From NCBI GenBank assembly GCA_021234155.1, contig JAJEKV010000193.1, positions 62,001 through 126,000 on the forward strand: DNA of 64,000 nucleotides. The letters are read 5' to 3'. The notes beneath the pieces are model-generated. The model searched no databases. It saw nothing but the letters and a program-made list of their open reading frames with translations, and was not told the DNA's origin. Source of the DNA: Isoetes taiwanensis (Eukaryota; Streptophyta; Lycopodiopsida; Isoetales; Isoetaceae). Numbering within the stretch: position 1 is the first letter of the stretch; every line of letters starts with the position of its first letter. This document shows, in pieces, positions 9,738 to 20,464 of the stretch. Both the position numbers and the translations under genes were made by a program.

Positions 9738-11618
9738 CTAGTAATGGTGCCCAGCGTTGCTGGGCATAAGTTGAGAGCCTGTAAATGCTTTGGGATGCAG
9801 TGAGAAAAGCCCTATCCCTTTCCCTTTCCCTTTTGCTCTATCCCGCATTTCATTTTTTCTTATTTTCTCTACTTTTTTTTCTTTTCCTTTTTTGTCTCGT
9901 CTTTCTCACATGTTTCCTTGTTTTCCCATCCCTTTCCTTCCCCCTTCCCTGTTCCCGATAATCTTTTTCCCTTCCCTTTTGCTCCTTTCTTCACCTTTTC
10001 CCTCTTCTCTTTTTTCTTTGCCCTTTTCCCTTCCCCTTTCTCTTTTTTTATGCCTTCTCTTTTCCCCACCATTTTTCCATGTCTTCCCTTTTTCTCAACC
10101 TTTTACTCTTTCGCCCTTTTCCATACCTATTTTCCCTTCTCTTTTCCTCCTTTTCCCACTCTTTTCCTCTTTTTTTTGTGTGCCCTTTTCCCTTCCATTT
10201 TTCTTTTCTCCCTCCCGTTTTTCATGCCCTTTTTACCTTCCCTTTTTCCATCTCCTCACCCTTTCCCTCTTTCCTTTTTCCCTTTTCCTTTTTTCTCTTC
10301 CCCTTTTCCATTTTCCTCATTTCCTTTTTCCCGTGCCTCTCTCTCTTTCCTCTCTTTTCCATTCTTTTTTCTTTTCTATTTCCCTTTTCCCATGCCCTTT
10401 CTCCCACCCTTTTCTTCTTTCTATTTTTCCCCTGCTTCCTTTTCCTCCTTTTCCACCCCTTTCCTCTTCCCGTGCAATTTTCCCTTCTTTCAACCCTTCC
10501 TTTTTTTTTTCTCTTTTCCTTTCCTCATGTCCTTTTTCCCTTTCCCTCCCCTCCATCACTCCCCTGCTTCCCTTTTCCTTTTCTTGATGGATTTTTTTCT
10601 TTCCGTTTTCCTCTTTTGCCGATCCTTTTCCTGTGCACATTTTCCCTTCCTTTCCTTTTCCTTTTCCCTTTTTCCATGCCTTTTGCACATTTGTTTTATT
10701 CTCTTATTTCCTATACCCATTTTCCTCTTTTCCCCACCCTTTCTCTCTTGCCCCTTTTCTTTTCCCTTTTTTCTTTTTTCCCTTTCTTCACCATTTTCCT
10801 CTTCCCTTTTCTCTCATGCCCTTCCCCCCTTCCCTTTTCTCGTTTCCCTCTTTCTTTTTCCTTGTGACCTTTACCTAGGTTCCCTTTCCCCCTTTCCCCC
10901 TTTTCCTTTTCCTTTTTCTTTCTTCTCACTTTCCTTTTCTATGCTCCTTTTCTTTCCCTCTCCCTATCCTTTTCTTGCTCCCCCTTGTCCCTTCCTTTTC
11001 CTCATTTTTTTCAACCTTTCACTCTTCCCCTTTTCTTGATCGTTTTTCCTTCCCTTTCCCTCTTTTTTTTTTTTTCCTTTTCCTATGCCATTTGTCCCTT
11101 CCTTTTCCTCTTTCCTCAACGCTTCTCTTTTCCCCTTTTCCCATGCTCCTTCCTTTTCCCATGCTTTTTTTCTTCTCCCCTTTTCCATGCTTTTTCCTCC
11201 TTCATTTTCTCCTTTTTTCAACCTTTTCCTCTTTCCTTTTTTTTTTCATGCCCTTTCCATTTACCTTTTCCACTTTATCTCTTCCTCCTTCCCTCGTGCC
11301 CTTTTCCCAAGTTCTCTTTCCCTTTTTCGTTTTCCATGCCTTTTTCTCTTCTCTTATCCCCACCCTTTTCCCTTTTCCTTTTACCCTTTTCCCTTTTTCC
11401 CATGCCATTTTGCCCTTCACATTCTCTCTTTCCACTTCCCTTTTCCTTTTCCCCCTTTTCATTTACCCTTTCCCCTTAAGAGATCGAAGCATGACCAATC
11501 ACAGTGTTGGTAAGTCGTGCAATAAATCTAGGCATTCGGATGCATCCAGATGATCTCGGCCATTCAAATTAGGGCTCGATGCACTACTTACGGTATAACA
11601 TTATAATATAAGATAAGA
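9738..11618 (-). mobile_element. Helitron H3, packed with a polypyrimidine tract
   Basis: The 3' terminus (hairpin plus CTAG) is at 9738 and is followed on the minus strand by T. The 5' terminus TCTTATCTTATATT is at 11618, preceded by A. Between short subterminal regions the element consists almost entirely of the C/T-rich tract at 9810-11475. It has no coding capacity. Confidence 0.8.
9810..11475 (+). repeat. 1.65-kb polypyrimidine (C/T) tract
   Basis: The plus strand is almost pure C and T. It is built of variants of ttttccctttycc with spaced 'ccatgcc' or 'cgtgccc' interruptions every 40-60 bases, as in a degenerate minisatellite. Long Phe/Pro/Ser-rich frames on this strand and Lys/Glu/Gly-rich frames on the other arise from base composition alone, because all frames stay open together. 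Such a purine/pyrimidine mirror tract could form triplex DNA. Confidence 0.92.
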
Positions 11619-11835
11619 TTGTGGGACCTTGCAATTGTTCAATTATTTATTAGGCATGTACAATGGTCGTAGCACATATATATGTATTATTACTCACGGG
11701 CAATCTAACTCATGAAGATACCATTTTCTTGGCTAGTTCCAATTATCTCCCTTTTTTTTTTTTTTTTTTTCATTTTGATAATCATTGACAAACAATAACC
11801 ATGCATGTTGTTTCTTCTTTGAATCTATTAAACAA

Positions 11836-13201
11836 CTAGTAATGGTGCCCAGCGTTGCTGGGCATAAGTTGGGAGTCATTTGTAAACCCAAGAAATAGAA
11901 GATTATGAGCAGCATCAGTGGCAAACACCTTTATCCCTTGCTCTTCTTCATGGACACCTTTCCTGTGCAGAAGAGTTCCTTAAATTGCCTTCTAATTCTG
12001 ATCATTATCACGGATGGATATCATTTAGTTTCGACAAATGGACAAACACTTTGAAAGAAACAAGGAAAGGCGAATTAGAGAAAGCATTGAAAGACCTCAC
12101 GAATGCTCGCTACCCTTTTCCTAGAGAGAAGCTTATCGATAATCCTATCACTGAGCTAATTGCTAAAGATATAACACCAATGTATATAGCTTTACTTGCA
12201 GGGAAATTTGATGTTGCCAAGTTCATGAAAGAACATGGAAGTGAAGATATGTTAAATAAGCGGTGAATGTATGCAGGCGTACACCATTGCATTGGGCAAC
12301 ACTTACGAGCGACGGAGAGCCGATATCTAAGCTATGTAGAGGTGGTCATGGATCGAGACTTCTAAACTCCATACGGGTTATCTAGACTTTGGGATGGATC
12401 TTGTAGCCTGACGGAAGACAAGTATGGAAAGATCGCACTGATGCATAACGAATTGAAATATAGAAAAAAATTGAGAAGGAGCTAATGGAGAGGCGGGGAT
12501 GTTAAATCTTATGTGGATGGGCTCTATAGAGATCGTCGACTCTATGTTGATCTGACAAAAATGCTATCTTGGTTGGGGCGGCATTGATCGCGAGCGTAAC
12601 TTTTGCAGGTTGGCTGCAACCCCCTTTAGGCAGCTCTAAGGAGAATTATCCCAAATATTTAGGGATAAGAGTGTTTTGGGCATTGAACTCCCTCTCTTTT
12701 CTCCTTTCCATTTCAACTGTCCTGGCTGGAGCTGGCGCTGTGCTACCAAAAGATAACATCTTCATAGGCAGAGCTGTCTCAAATATTCGACGCCGCTTGC
12801 TCCTAACTGCCACCTTGTTACCATTCTCCATCGTATTTGTGGTAGGGGCATTCATAGCGGCTGGATTTGTTGCGTTGCCATCTTCATTTAAACATCAGAA
12901 GAACATGATGGCAACCACTATTGCTGGTGGAATAGCTTTCAGCATGTGCTTGTCGTGGTTTCTAGTTCCTCTCTATTCATGGTTGCCTTGGCCGAAGGGA
13001 AAGGAAACAATTGAATGGGCTGGCATAACGAAGAATTCGGATGAGGTTTACCCGACGCCAAAGGATACAGAGTATAAAAAGGGAACAAGACACTCCTTTT
13101 TACCATGGGATGATGGTCTTGATAACTTAAAAAAAAGATCATGAAAACATGTTAATCTTGTATGATCTATGTCATGATATAATAATGTTGTAATGATAAG
13201 A
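11836..13201 (-). mobile_element. Helitron H1 (unit 2)
   Basis: The boundaries match the unit 1 copy: CTAG with hairpin at 11836 and TCTTATCATT at 13201 on the minus strand. The flanks (attaaacaa / taattgttaatt) are identical in every unit, so the insertion is older than the array. Confidence 0.75.
11884..13144 (+). pseudogene. Ankyrin/PGG gene tail with clustered indels (unit 2)
   Basis: Same frame as unit 1 at both ends, and from 12569 to the stop the protein is identical to unit 1. Between about 12260 and 12560 the frame is lost through many small changes. Nearly all fall on CAG or CTG in the unit 1 sequence (CAG to CG or CGG, CTG to CG). The gene may therefore be intact in the real genome and broken only in this assembly. 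An ATG is again lacking at the head. Confidence 0.7.
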
Positions 13202-14113
13202 TAATTGTTAATTGGTTTGCTAATAAAAGGAGTGTTTAAACAGCTTCAACCAATACACCATTGTTTTTAAATCCATCAAGTTAGGATGACTCTCTCTTGA
13301 TAAAAGTTCACAAAGTGGGTATAGTTTTAGGAATTTGGAAAACGTGTCACGAAAGTATAGTAGTATGTCACATAGTGACCCAAAACACAACGAGAACATA
13401 GATGCTAACATCGAAACATGAATGAGAATATAGACCCAAAAGTCGGAACACAAAAGGACAACACTCTCATTTTCAAATTTCAAACACGTTTTTGGCAATC
13501 CCTTTGAATAAGGAACGCCATAGACTACTTGAAATAAAAAAGTAACATATGGGCAAATTTAAAACACAAGATTTACGTGATGTTGCAACAATCCTTTGTT
13601 GCATTATTGAACATCATGCAATAGTTGGGCAATCAGGATTGTCCATTTTAGCATTGCGGAATAAAATAGAGTCCCAATTGTCTGCTTTGTGAGGTGCATT
13701 GCATTTTATCTAACATTTCAGAAAGCTTTAGTGGGTAAATGAGTCCCACTTGAGCCTAGAGCTATAGAAGAGTCATGTGATCTCTTCAATTTGTTGATGA
13801 CCATTTGCCACATTGGTGTATAAAGAGAAGATGCCCCATAAAAAGTGCATGTTCATGACCATTTATGTCACTGGGACAAAGAAATAGGTACACGGACATG
13901 ACAAAGAAACTATGAGATATGCATCTAGTGGGCTCATTAGATTGATCCATTGTGCCAATTTGTTTACAAAATAGGGTTAATTAGCATAAAGAAGAGAATT
14001 CGATTGCATATTAGGATTTAAAAACTCAAGTTTTAGCATACATAGTTCTATGAATGTTTTACCCTAATCCATAAAACACACAAACTTTTAGAATATAGAA
14101 TGCACATGTAATT

Positions 14114-14114
<1 letters not shown>

Positions 14115-14150
<36 letters not shown>

Positions 14151-15046
14151 GACGACAAGCTTTATTCACCAACTAAAAACTAGAGCAACATAAAATGCAA
14201 AGACAGGATTATAACGCCAGTGGACAAACCGATCCAACTGAGCACAACCACCTGCCTATGCAAAAGAATGAATCTGAAGGTAAGTATGCCAGATCAGTAC
14301 TTTCTTCTCTTGATCAAGAGAAGAACAATTGTAAGCCATAACAATTTTATTTTGCGCCCACTGAAGAACAATCTCATCTGCAGTATCTACGCCCTTAAAG
14401 ATAAACAACCTCCTTCTCTTCCAGATTGACCATAAAAGCCAGCCACATGCGAGATGAAAAGCTCATTTCCGTAGTTTGGGCCAAGCATCAGGATAGATAG
14501 CAAGCAAAATTTGCTGGCTAGATCGAGACGTGCCAAAAAGGGTCAACAACCAAGACCACGCTGCGCCAAGCCGCTCACACAAGAAAAACAATGCTCAATA
14601 CTCTCAACCCTTTGCTTTGGCATAAAGGACGAGCTCAAAATCCGATTATCCATTTTATGGACTAACTTTGTTGACTCGAGGCATCTATGGATCACTTGCC
14701 ACCACAAACTACTACTTTGGGATGAAGCGACATCCCATACCCATATCCAAACACTTTTCCATTGTGGCTGAGGGACCTGAAGATGCCACCTATTAGATGG
14801 AGGCAGGATTTCAAAATGCAAAAGCAATTTATACACAGAAGACACAAACCGCCCTGGTTGGATATCCTGATGGCAACCCCATACGACTACCTCAATCTGT
14901 GGACCAGAATCCTGTGGCAACAATGCAGCAATATGATTCCAGATTACTCTGTCCCATCTGTACAACAAGAACTTTGTTCTAAATGCTTCCCATGACATGA
15001 GATGACCAGACTCATACCAAGCTGCAATAATGTTGATACCAGCTGC
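14115..15046 (-). mobile_element. 5'-truncated LINE, ORF2 C-terminal part (unit 2)
   Basis: The insert has a poly(A) tail (T run on plus) and the 11-bp target duplication ACATGTAATTC at 14104-14114 and 15047-15057. On the minus strand about 150 codons (14998-14543) read as the end of a LINE ORF2. A Trp-rich stretch (SSLWWQVIHRCL) precedes VESIEHCFSCV, the C/H pattern of the zf-RVT region found after the reverse transcriptase in plant LINEs. Reverse transcriptase itself is absent, so this is a dead, 5'-truncated copy. Confidence 0.8.
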
Positions 15047-15163
15047 ACATGTAATTCTTGTTGGGGTACATGTATCTTGTTTCCATTATAATCTTGCTAC
15101 TGGTCCCATTGTGCAAAGTGAGAGAATGATCTCGAATCTCTTTGGAATCGACGCGCGTTTTGG

Positions 15164-15405
15164 GTTGTAGATGGCTAAGGCTAGAACACTGTTTGGGGCT
15201 AGGGCTAATAACACTTGGCTTCTGGGTTGTAGATGGCTGAGGCTAGAACATTGTTTGGGGCTAGGGCTATAACACTTGACTTCTTGGTTGTAGATGGCTA
15301 AGGCTAAAACATTGTTTGGGGCTAGGGCTATAACACTTGGCTTCTTGGTTGTAGATGGCTAAGGCTAGAACATTGTTTGGGGCTAGGGCTATAACACTTG
15401 GGCTT
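15164..15405 (+). repeat. 61-bp tandem repeat (unit 2)
   Basis: Four copies of the 61-bp unit, in the same place and with the same variants as in unit 1. Confidence 0.85.
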
Positions 15406-15478
15406 CCCACGCACTAGGTCACATACAGGAATGCATTCCATGTTGTGGGTCTAATTGCCTAATTTTATTATTAGATCA

Positions 15479-15631
15479 TTGTGGGACCTTGCAATTGTTC
15501 AATTATTTATTAGGCATGTACAATGGTCGTAGCACATATATATGTATTATTACTCACGGGCAATCTAACTCGTGAAGATATTTTCTTGGCTAGTTCCAAT
15601 TATCTCCTTTTTTTTTTCATTTTGATAATCA
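15479..15631 (+). repeat. Orphan 5' segment of a PGG unit
   Basis: Starts like a new unit (ttgtgggaccttgc...) but stops at gataatcatt, where a CACTA-like fragment begins. The full unit start is then repeated at about 15999. It is a partial duplication tied to the fragment between. Confidence 0.8.
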
Positions 15632-15998
15632 TTCACTACTACAGAATAGGCTCTTTGCGACGTAACGAGACATGCTTTAATAACGTTTCCCGCTCGTCGC
15701 AAATGAAGTCGCCGTGGATTCGTCGCAGCGCGACGTCACGTCGCATGTGCGACGTATTAGCGACGTCATGGACGTCCCAAATACGTACAAAATATGTCCT
15801 TATAACGTTTTACAGACGTCGCTCATATGTTGCTAAGACGTACATATATGTGCGTCCAAAATGTTTTTTCGTGGACTTGAACCCCTAACCTTTAGCTAAC
15901 AAACCCGAGGCCTTACCAACACCTCAATAACTTATATTTGTATTTATTTTGTATTTATTCTTAAAGTCGCAATGAGACGTTGCAGTTGTAACGTTTCA
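15632..15998 (+). mobile_element. CACTA-type transposon end fragment with tRNA-like B box
   Basis: Begins CACTACTACAGAATAGG, close to the CACTA superfamily terminal motif. Short GCGACG/CGTCGC words recur behind it, as in CACTA subterminal regions. The opposite terminus is not seen, so the fragment is truncated. Near 15878-15930 the minus strand has GGTTCAAGTCC, a pol III B box, with GTTGGTAAGGCC upstream, suggesting a tRNA-derived SINE piece inside it. Confidence 0.55.
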
Positions 15999-16212
15999 TT
16001 GTGGGACCTTGCAATTGTTCAATTATTTATTAGGCATGTACAATGGTCGTAGCACATATATATGTATTATTACTCACGGGCAATCTAACTCGTGAAGATA
16101 CCATTTTCTTGGCTAGTTCCAATTATCTCCCCTTTTTTTTTTTTTTTCATTTTGATAATCATTGACAAACAATAACCATGCATGTTGTTTCTTCTTTGAA
16201 TCTATTAAACAA

Positions 16213-17522
16213 CTAGTAATGGTGCCCAGCGTTGCTGGGCATAAGTTGGGAGTCATTTGTAAACCGAAGAAATAGAAGATTATGAGCAGCATCCAGAGTG
16301 GCAAACACCTTTATCCCTTGCTCTTCTTCATGGACACCTTTCCTGTGCAGAAGAGTTCCTTAAATTGCCTTCTAATTTACAGTCATTATCTGGATGGATA
16401 TCATTTAGTTTCGACAAATGGACAAACACTTTGAAAGAAACAAGGAAAGGCGAATTAGAGAAAGCATTGAAAGACCTCATGAATGATCGCTACCCTTTTC
16501 CTAGAGAGAAGCTTATCGATAATTCTATCAGTGAGCTAATTGCTAAAGATATAACACCAATGTATATAGCTTTACTTGCAGGGAAATTTGATGTTGCCAA
16601 GTTCATGAAAGAACATGGAAGTGAAGATATGTTAAATAAGCCAAGCAAATGTACAGAACGTACACCATTGCATTGGGCAACACTTCTGAATGACAAAGAG
16701 ACAGTATCTAAGCTATGTAGAGGTGGTCATGGATCTGACACTTCTAAACTCCATACAGGTTATCTCGACTTTGGGATGGATCTTGTAGCCAATACGGAAG
16801 ACAAGTATGGAAAGACTGCACTACAGTACGCAACTGAATTGAAATATAGAAAAATTGAGAAGGAGCTAATGGAGAGGCAGGATGTTAAATCTTATGTGGA
16901 TGGGCTCTATAGAGATCGTCAGCTCTATGTTGATGCAGCAAATGCTATCTTGGTTGGGGCGGCATTGATCGCGAGCGTAACTTTTGCAGGTTGGTTGCAA
17001 CCCCCTTTAGGCAGCTCTAAGGAGAATTATCCCAAATATTTAGGGATAAGAGTGTTTTGGGCATTGAACTCCCTCTCTTTTCTCCTTTCCATTTCAACTG
17101 TGCTTGCTCCTAACTGCCACCTTGTTACCATTCTCCATCGTATTTGTGGTAGGGGCATTCATAGCGGCTGGATTTGTTGCGTTGCCATCTTCATTTAAAC
17201 ATCAGAAGAACATGATGGCGACCACTATTGCTGGTGGAATAGCTTTCAGCATGTGCTTGGCGTGGTTTCTAGTTCCTCTCTATTCATGGTTGCCTTGGCC
17301 GAAGGGAAAGGAAACAATTGAATGGGCTGGCATAACGAAGAATTCGGATGAGGTTTACCCGACGCCAAAGGATACAGAGTATAAAAAGGGAACAAGACAC
17401 TCCTTTTTACCATTCGATGATGGTCTTGATAACATTAAAAAAAGATCATGAAAACATGTTAATCTTGTATGATCTATGTCATGAGCTATCGAGTATGACA
17501 TAATAATGCTGTAATGATAAGA
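16213..17522 (-). mobile_element. Helitron H1 (unit 3)
   Basis: The CTAG/hairpin end is at 16213 and TCTTATCATT at 17522 (minus strand). It is 74 bp shorter in the PGG part than unit 1. Confidence 0.72.
16263..17451 (+). pseudogene. Ankyrin/PGG gene tail with 74-bp deletion (unit 3)
   Basis: Open from 16263 through the ankyrin-like part, the PGG-like segment and the first two hydrophobic stretches. A deletion at about 17101, equivalent to 2395-2468 of unit 1, then shifts the frame. The frame ends at 17198, while the true C-terminal frame resumes from 17104 to the usual stop. The deletion is a clean loss not explained by CAG/CTG errors, so this copy is truly damaged. Confidence 0.82.
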
Positions 17523-19099
17523 TAATTGTTAATTGGCTTGCTAATAAAAGGAGTGTTTAAACAGCTTCAACCAATAGACCATTGTTTTTAAATCCATCAA
17601 GTTTGGATGACTCTCTCTTGATAAAAGTTCACAAAGTGGGTATAGTTTTAGGAATTTGGAAAACGTGTCACGAAAGTATAGTAGTATGTCACATAGTGAC
17701 CCAAAACAGAATGGGAACATAGATGCTAACGTCAAAACATGAATGAGAATATAGACCCAAAAGTCGGAACACAAATGGACAACACTCTCATTTTTAAATT
17801 TCAAAAGGACAACACTCTCATTTTTAAATTTCAAACACGTTTTTGGCATTCCCTTTGAATAAGGAACGTCATAGACTACTTGAAATAAAAAAGTAACATA
17901 TGGGCAAATTTAAAACACAAGATTTACGTGATGTTGCAAGAATCCTTTGTTGCATTATTGAACATCATGCAACAGTTGGGCTATCAGGATTGTCCATTTT
18001 AGCATTGCGGAATAAAATAGAGACCCAATTGTCTGCTTTGTGAAGTGCATTGCATTTTATCTAACATTTCAGAAAGCTTTAGTGGGTAAATAAGTCCCAC
18101 TTGAGCCTAGAGCTATAGAAGAGTCATGTGATCTCTTCAATTTGTTGATGACCATTTGCCACATTGGTGTATAAAGAGAAGATGCCCCATAAAAAGTGCA
18201 TGTTCATGATCATTTATGTCACTAGGACAAAGAAATAGGTACACGGACATGACAAAGAAACTATGAGATAGGCATCTAGTGGGCTCATTAGATTGATCCA
18301 TTGTGCCAATTTGTTTACATAATAGGGTTAATTAGCATAAAGAAGAGAATTCGATTGCATATTAGGATTTAAAAACTCAAGTTTTAGCATACATAGTTCT
18401 ATGAATGTTTTACTCTAATCCATAAAACACACAAACTTTTAGAATATAGAATGCACATGTAATTCTTGTTGGGGTACATGTCTCTTGTTTCCATTATAAT
18501 CTTGCTACTGGTCCCATTGTGCAAAGTGAGAGAATGATCTCGACTCTCTTTGGAATCGACGCGTGTTTTGGGTTGCAGATGGGTAAGGCTCTATAGAACA
18601 TTGTTTGGGGCTAGGGCTAATAACACTTGGCTTCTGGGTTGTAGATGGCTGAGGCTAGAACATTGTTTGGGGCTAGGGCTATAACACTTGACTTCTTGGT
18701 TGTAGATGGCTAAGGCTAAAACATTATTTGGGGCTAGGGCTATAACACTTGGCTTCTTGGTTGTAGATGGCTAAGGCTAGAACATTGTTTGGGGCTAGGG
18801 CTATAACACTTGGGCTTCCCACGCACTAGTAGGTCACATACAGGAATGCATTCCATGTTGTGGGCCTAATTGCCTAATTTTATTATTAGATCATTGTGGG
18901 ACCTTGTAATTGTTCAATTATTTATTAGGCATGTACAATGGTCATAACACATATATATGTATTATTACTCACGGGCAATCTAACTCGTGAAGATACCATT
19001 TTCTTGGCTAGTTTCAATTATCTCCTTTTTTTTTCATTTTGATAATCATTGACAAACAATAACCATGCATGTTGTTTCTTCTTTGAATCTATTAAACAA

Positions 19100-20464
19100 C
19101 TAGTAATGTGCTGGGCATAAGTTGGGAGTCATTTGTAAACCCAAGAAATAGAAGATTATGAGCAGCATCCAGAGTGGCAAACACCTTTATCCCTTGCTCT
19201 TCTTCATGGACACCTTTCCTGTGCAGAAGAGTTCCTTAAATTGCCTTCCGATTTACAGTCATTGTCTCGATGGATATCATTTAGTTTCGACAAATGGGCA
19301 AACACTTTGAAAGAAACAAGGAAAGGCGAATTAGAGAAAGCATTGAAAGACCTCACGAATGCTCGCTACCCTTTTCCTAGAGAGAAGCTTATCGATAATG
19401 ATAATACTATCAGTGAGCTAATTGATAAAGATATAACACCAATGTATATAGTTTTACATGCAGGGAAATTTGATATTGCCAAGTTCATGAAAGAACATGG
19501 AAGTGAAGATATGTTAAATAAGCCAGGCATATGTACAGAACGTACACCATTGCATTGGGCAACACTTCTGAATGACAGAGAGACAGTATCTAATTAAGCT
19601 ATGTAGAGGTGGTCATGGATCTGACACTTCTAAACTCCATACAGGTTATCTCGGCTTTGGAATGGATCTTGTAGCCAATAGGAAGACAGGTATGGAAAGA
19701 CTGCACTACAGTACGCAACTGAATTGAAATATAGAAAAATTGAAAAGGAGCTAATGGAGAGTATGTGGATGGACTCTATAGAGATCGTCAGATGTTGATG
19801 CAGCAAATGCAATCTTGGTTGGGGCGGCATTGATCTCGAGCGTAACTTTTGCAGGTTGGTTGCAACCCCCTTTAGGCAGCTCTAAGGAGAATTATCCCAA
19901 ATATTTGGGGATAAGAGTGTTTTGGGCATTGAACTCCCTCTCTTTTCTCCTTTCCATTTCAACTGTCCTGGCTGGAGCTGGCGCTGTGCTACCAAAAGCT
20001 AACATCTTCATAGGCAGAGTTGTCTGAAATATTCGACGCCGCTTGCTCCTAACTGCCACCTTGTTACCATTCTCCATCGTATTTGTGGTAGGGGCATTCA
20101 TAGCGGCTGGATTTGTTGCGTTGCCATCTTCATTTAAACATCAGAAGAACATGATGGCGACCACTATTGTTGGTGGAATAGCTTTCAGCATGTGCTTGGC
20201 GTGGTTTCTAGTTCCTCTGTATTCATGGTTGCCTTGGCCGAAGGGAAAGGAAACAATTGAATGGGATGGCATAACGAAGAATGCGAATGAGGTTTACACG
20301 ACGCCAAAGGATATAGAGAGTATAAAAAGGGAACAAGTCACTCATTTTTACCATGGGATGATGGTCTTGATAACATTAAAAAAAGGATCATGAAAACATG
20401 TTAACCTTGTATGATCTATATTATGAGCTATCGAGTATGACACAATAATGTTGTAATGATAAGA
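19100..20464 (-). mobile_element. Helitron H1 with damaged hairpin (unit 4)
   Basis: CTAG lies at 19100 and TCTTATCATT at 20464 on the minus strand. Loss of one hairpin arm means this copy should no longer be recognised as a Helitron end. Confidence 0.68.
19139..20393 (+). pseudogene. Ankyrin/PGG gene tail, multiply broken (unit 4)
   Basis: The ankyrin part is open to 19597, where a short insertion (tctaattaagc for tctaagc) brings a stop. Further losses near 19680, 19760 and 19790 follow, and a TGA at about 20026 replaces a TCA. The last frame runs 20043-20393 with an altered C-terminus. These are ordinary mutations rather than the CAG/CTG pattern, so this is a real pseudogene. Confidence 0.85.

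Larger units (their letters stand above)
4894..11618 (-). mobile_element. Composite Helitron (H2+H3) inserted between units 1 and 2
   Basis: The 6,725-bp insertion interrupts the unit junction ttattagatca|ttgtgggacc, which is uninterrupted at 15476, 18893 and 21645. On the minus strand it starts TCTTATCTTATATTATAATG after a host A. It ends with the hairpin and CTAG before a host T, so both ends obey the Helitron A|T rule without target duplication. A second internal 3' terminus at 9738-9741 divides it into H2 (4894-9737) and H3 (9738-11618). No Rep/helicase frame is visible, so it must have been mobilised in trans. Confidence 0.88.
11619..15478 (+). repeat. PGG array unit 2
   Basis: A complete unit: the 5' segment from ttgtgggacc, H1 Helitron (11836-13201), PGG gene tail, common 3' region, LINE insertion (14115-15046) and four 61-bp repeats. 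It shares the LINE insertion only with unit 1, so units 1 and 2 descend from a later duplication than units 3-5. Confidence 0.88.
15999..18893 (+). repeat. PGG array unit 3
   Basis: A complete unit without the LINE insertion: the word ACATGTAATTC occurs once, near 18457. It holds four 61-bp repeats (about 18568-18818). The junction with unit 4 (gatca|ttgtggg) is the clean empty site for the composite Helitron of units 1/2. Confidence 0.88.

Noticed and set aside
9790..11553. Several long Phe/Pro/Ser-rich and Lys/Glu-rich reading frames, up to 373 codons
   Set aside because: All frames of a C/T tract stay open because stop codons need purines on that strand. No frame is favoured, and no motif exists.
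12260..12560. Repeat-induced or methylcytosine-deamination mutation as the cause of the scrambled part of unit 2
   Set aside because: Deamination gives C to T changes. The observed changes are deletions and substitutions producing CG, CGG or CCG.
19139..20393. Unit 4 PGG frame as another sequence-error victim
   Set aside because: Its breaks (an inserted ATTA-like word, larger deletions, a TCA to TGA change) do not follow the CAG/CTG pattern; it is truly mutated.
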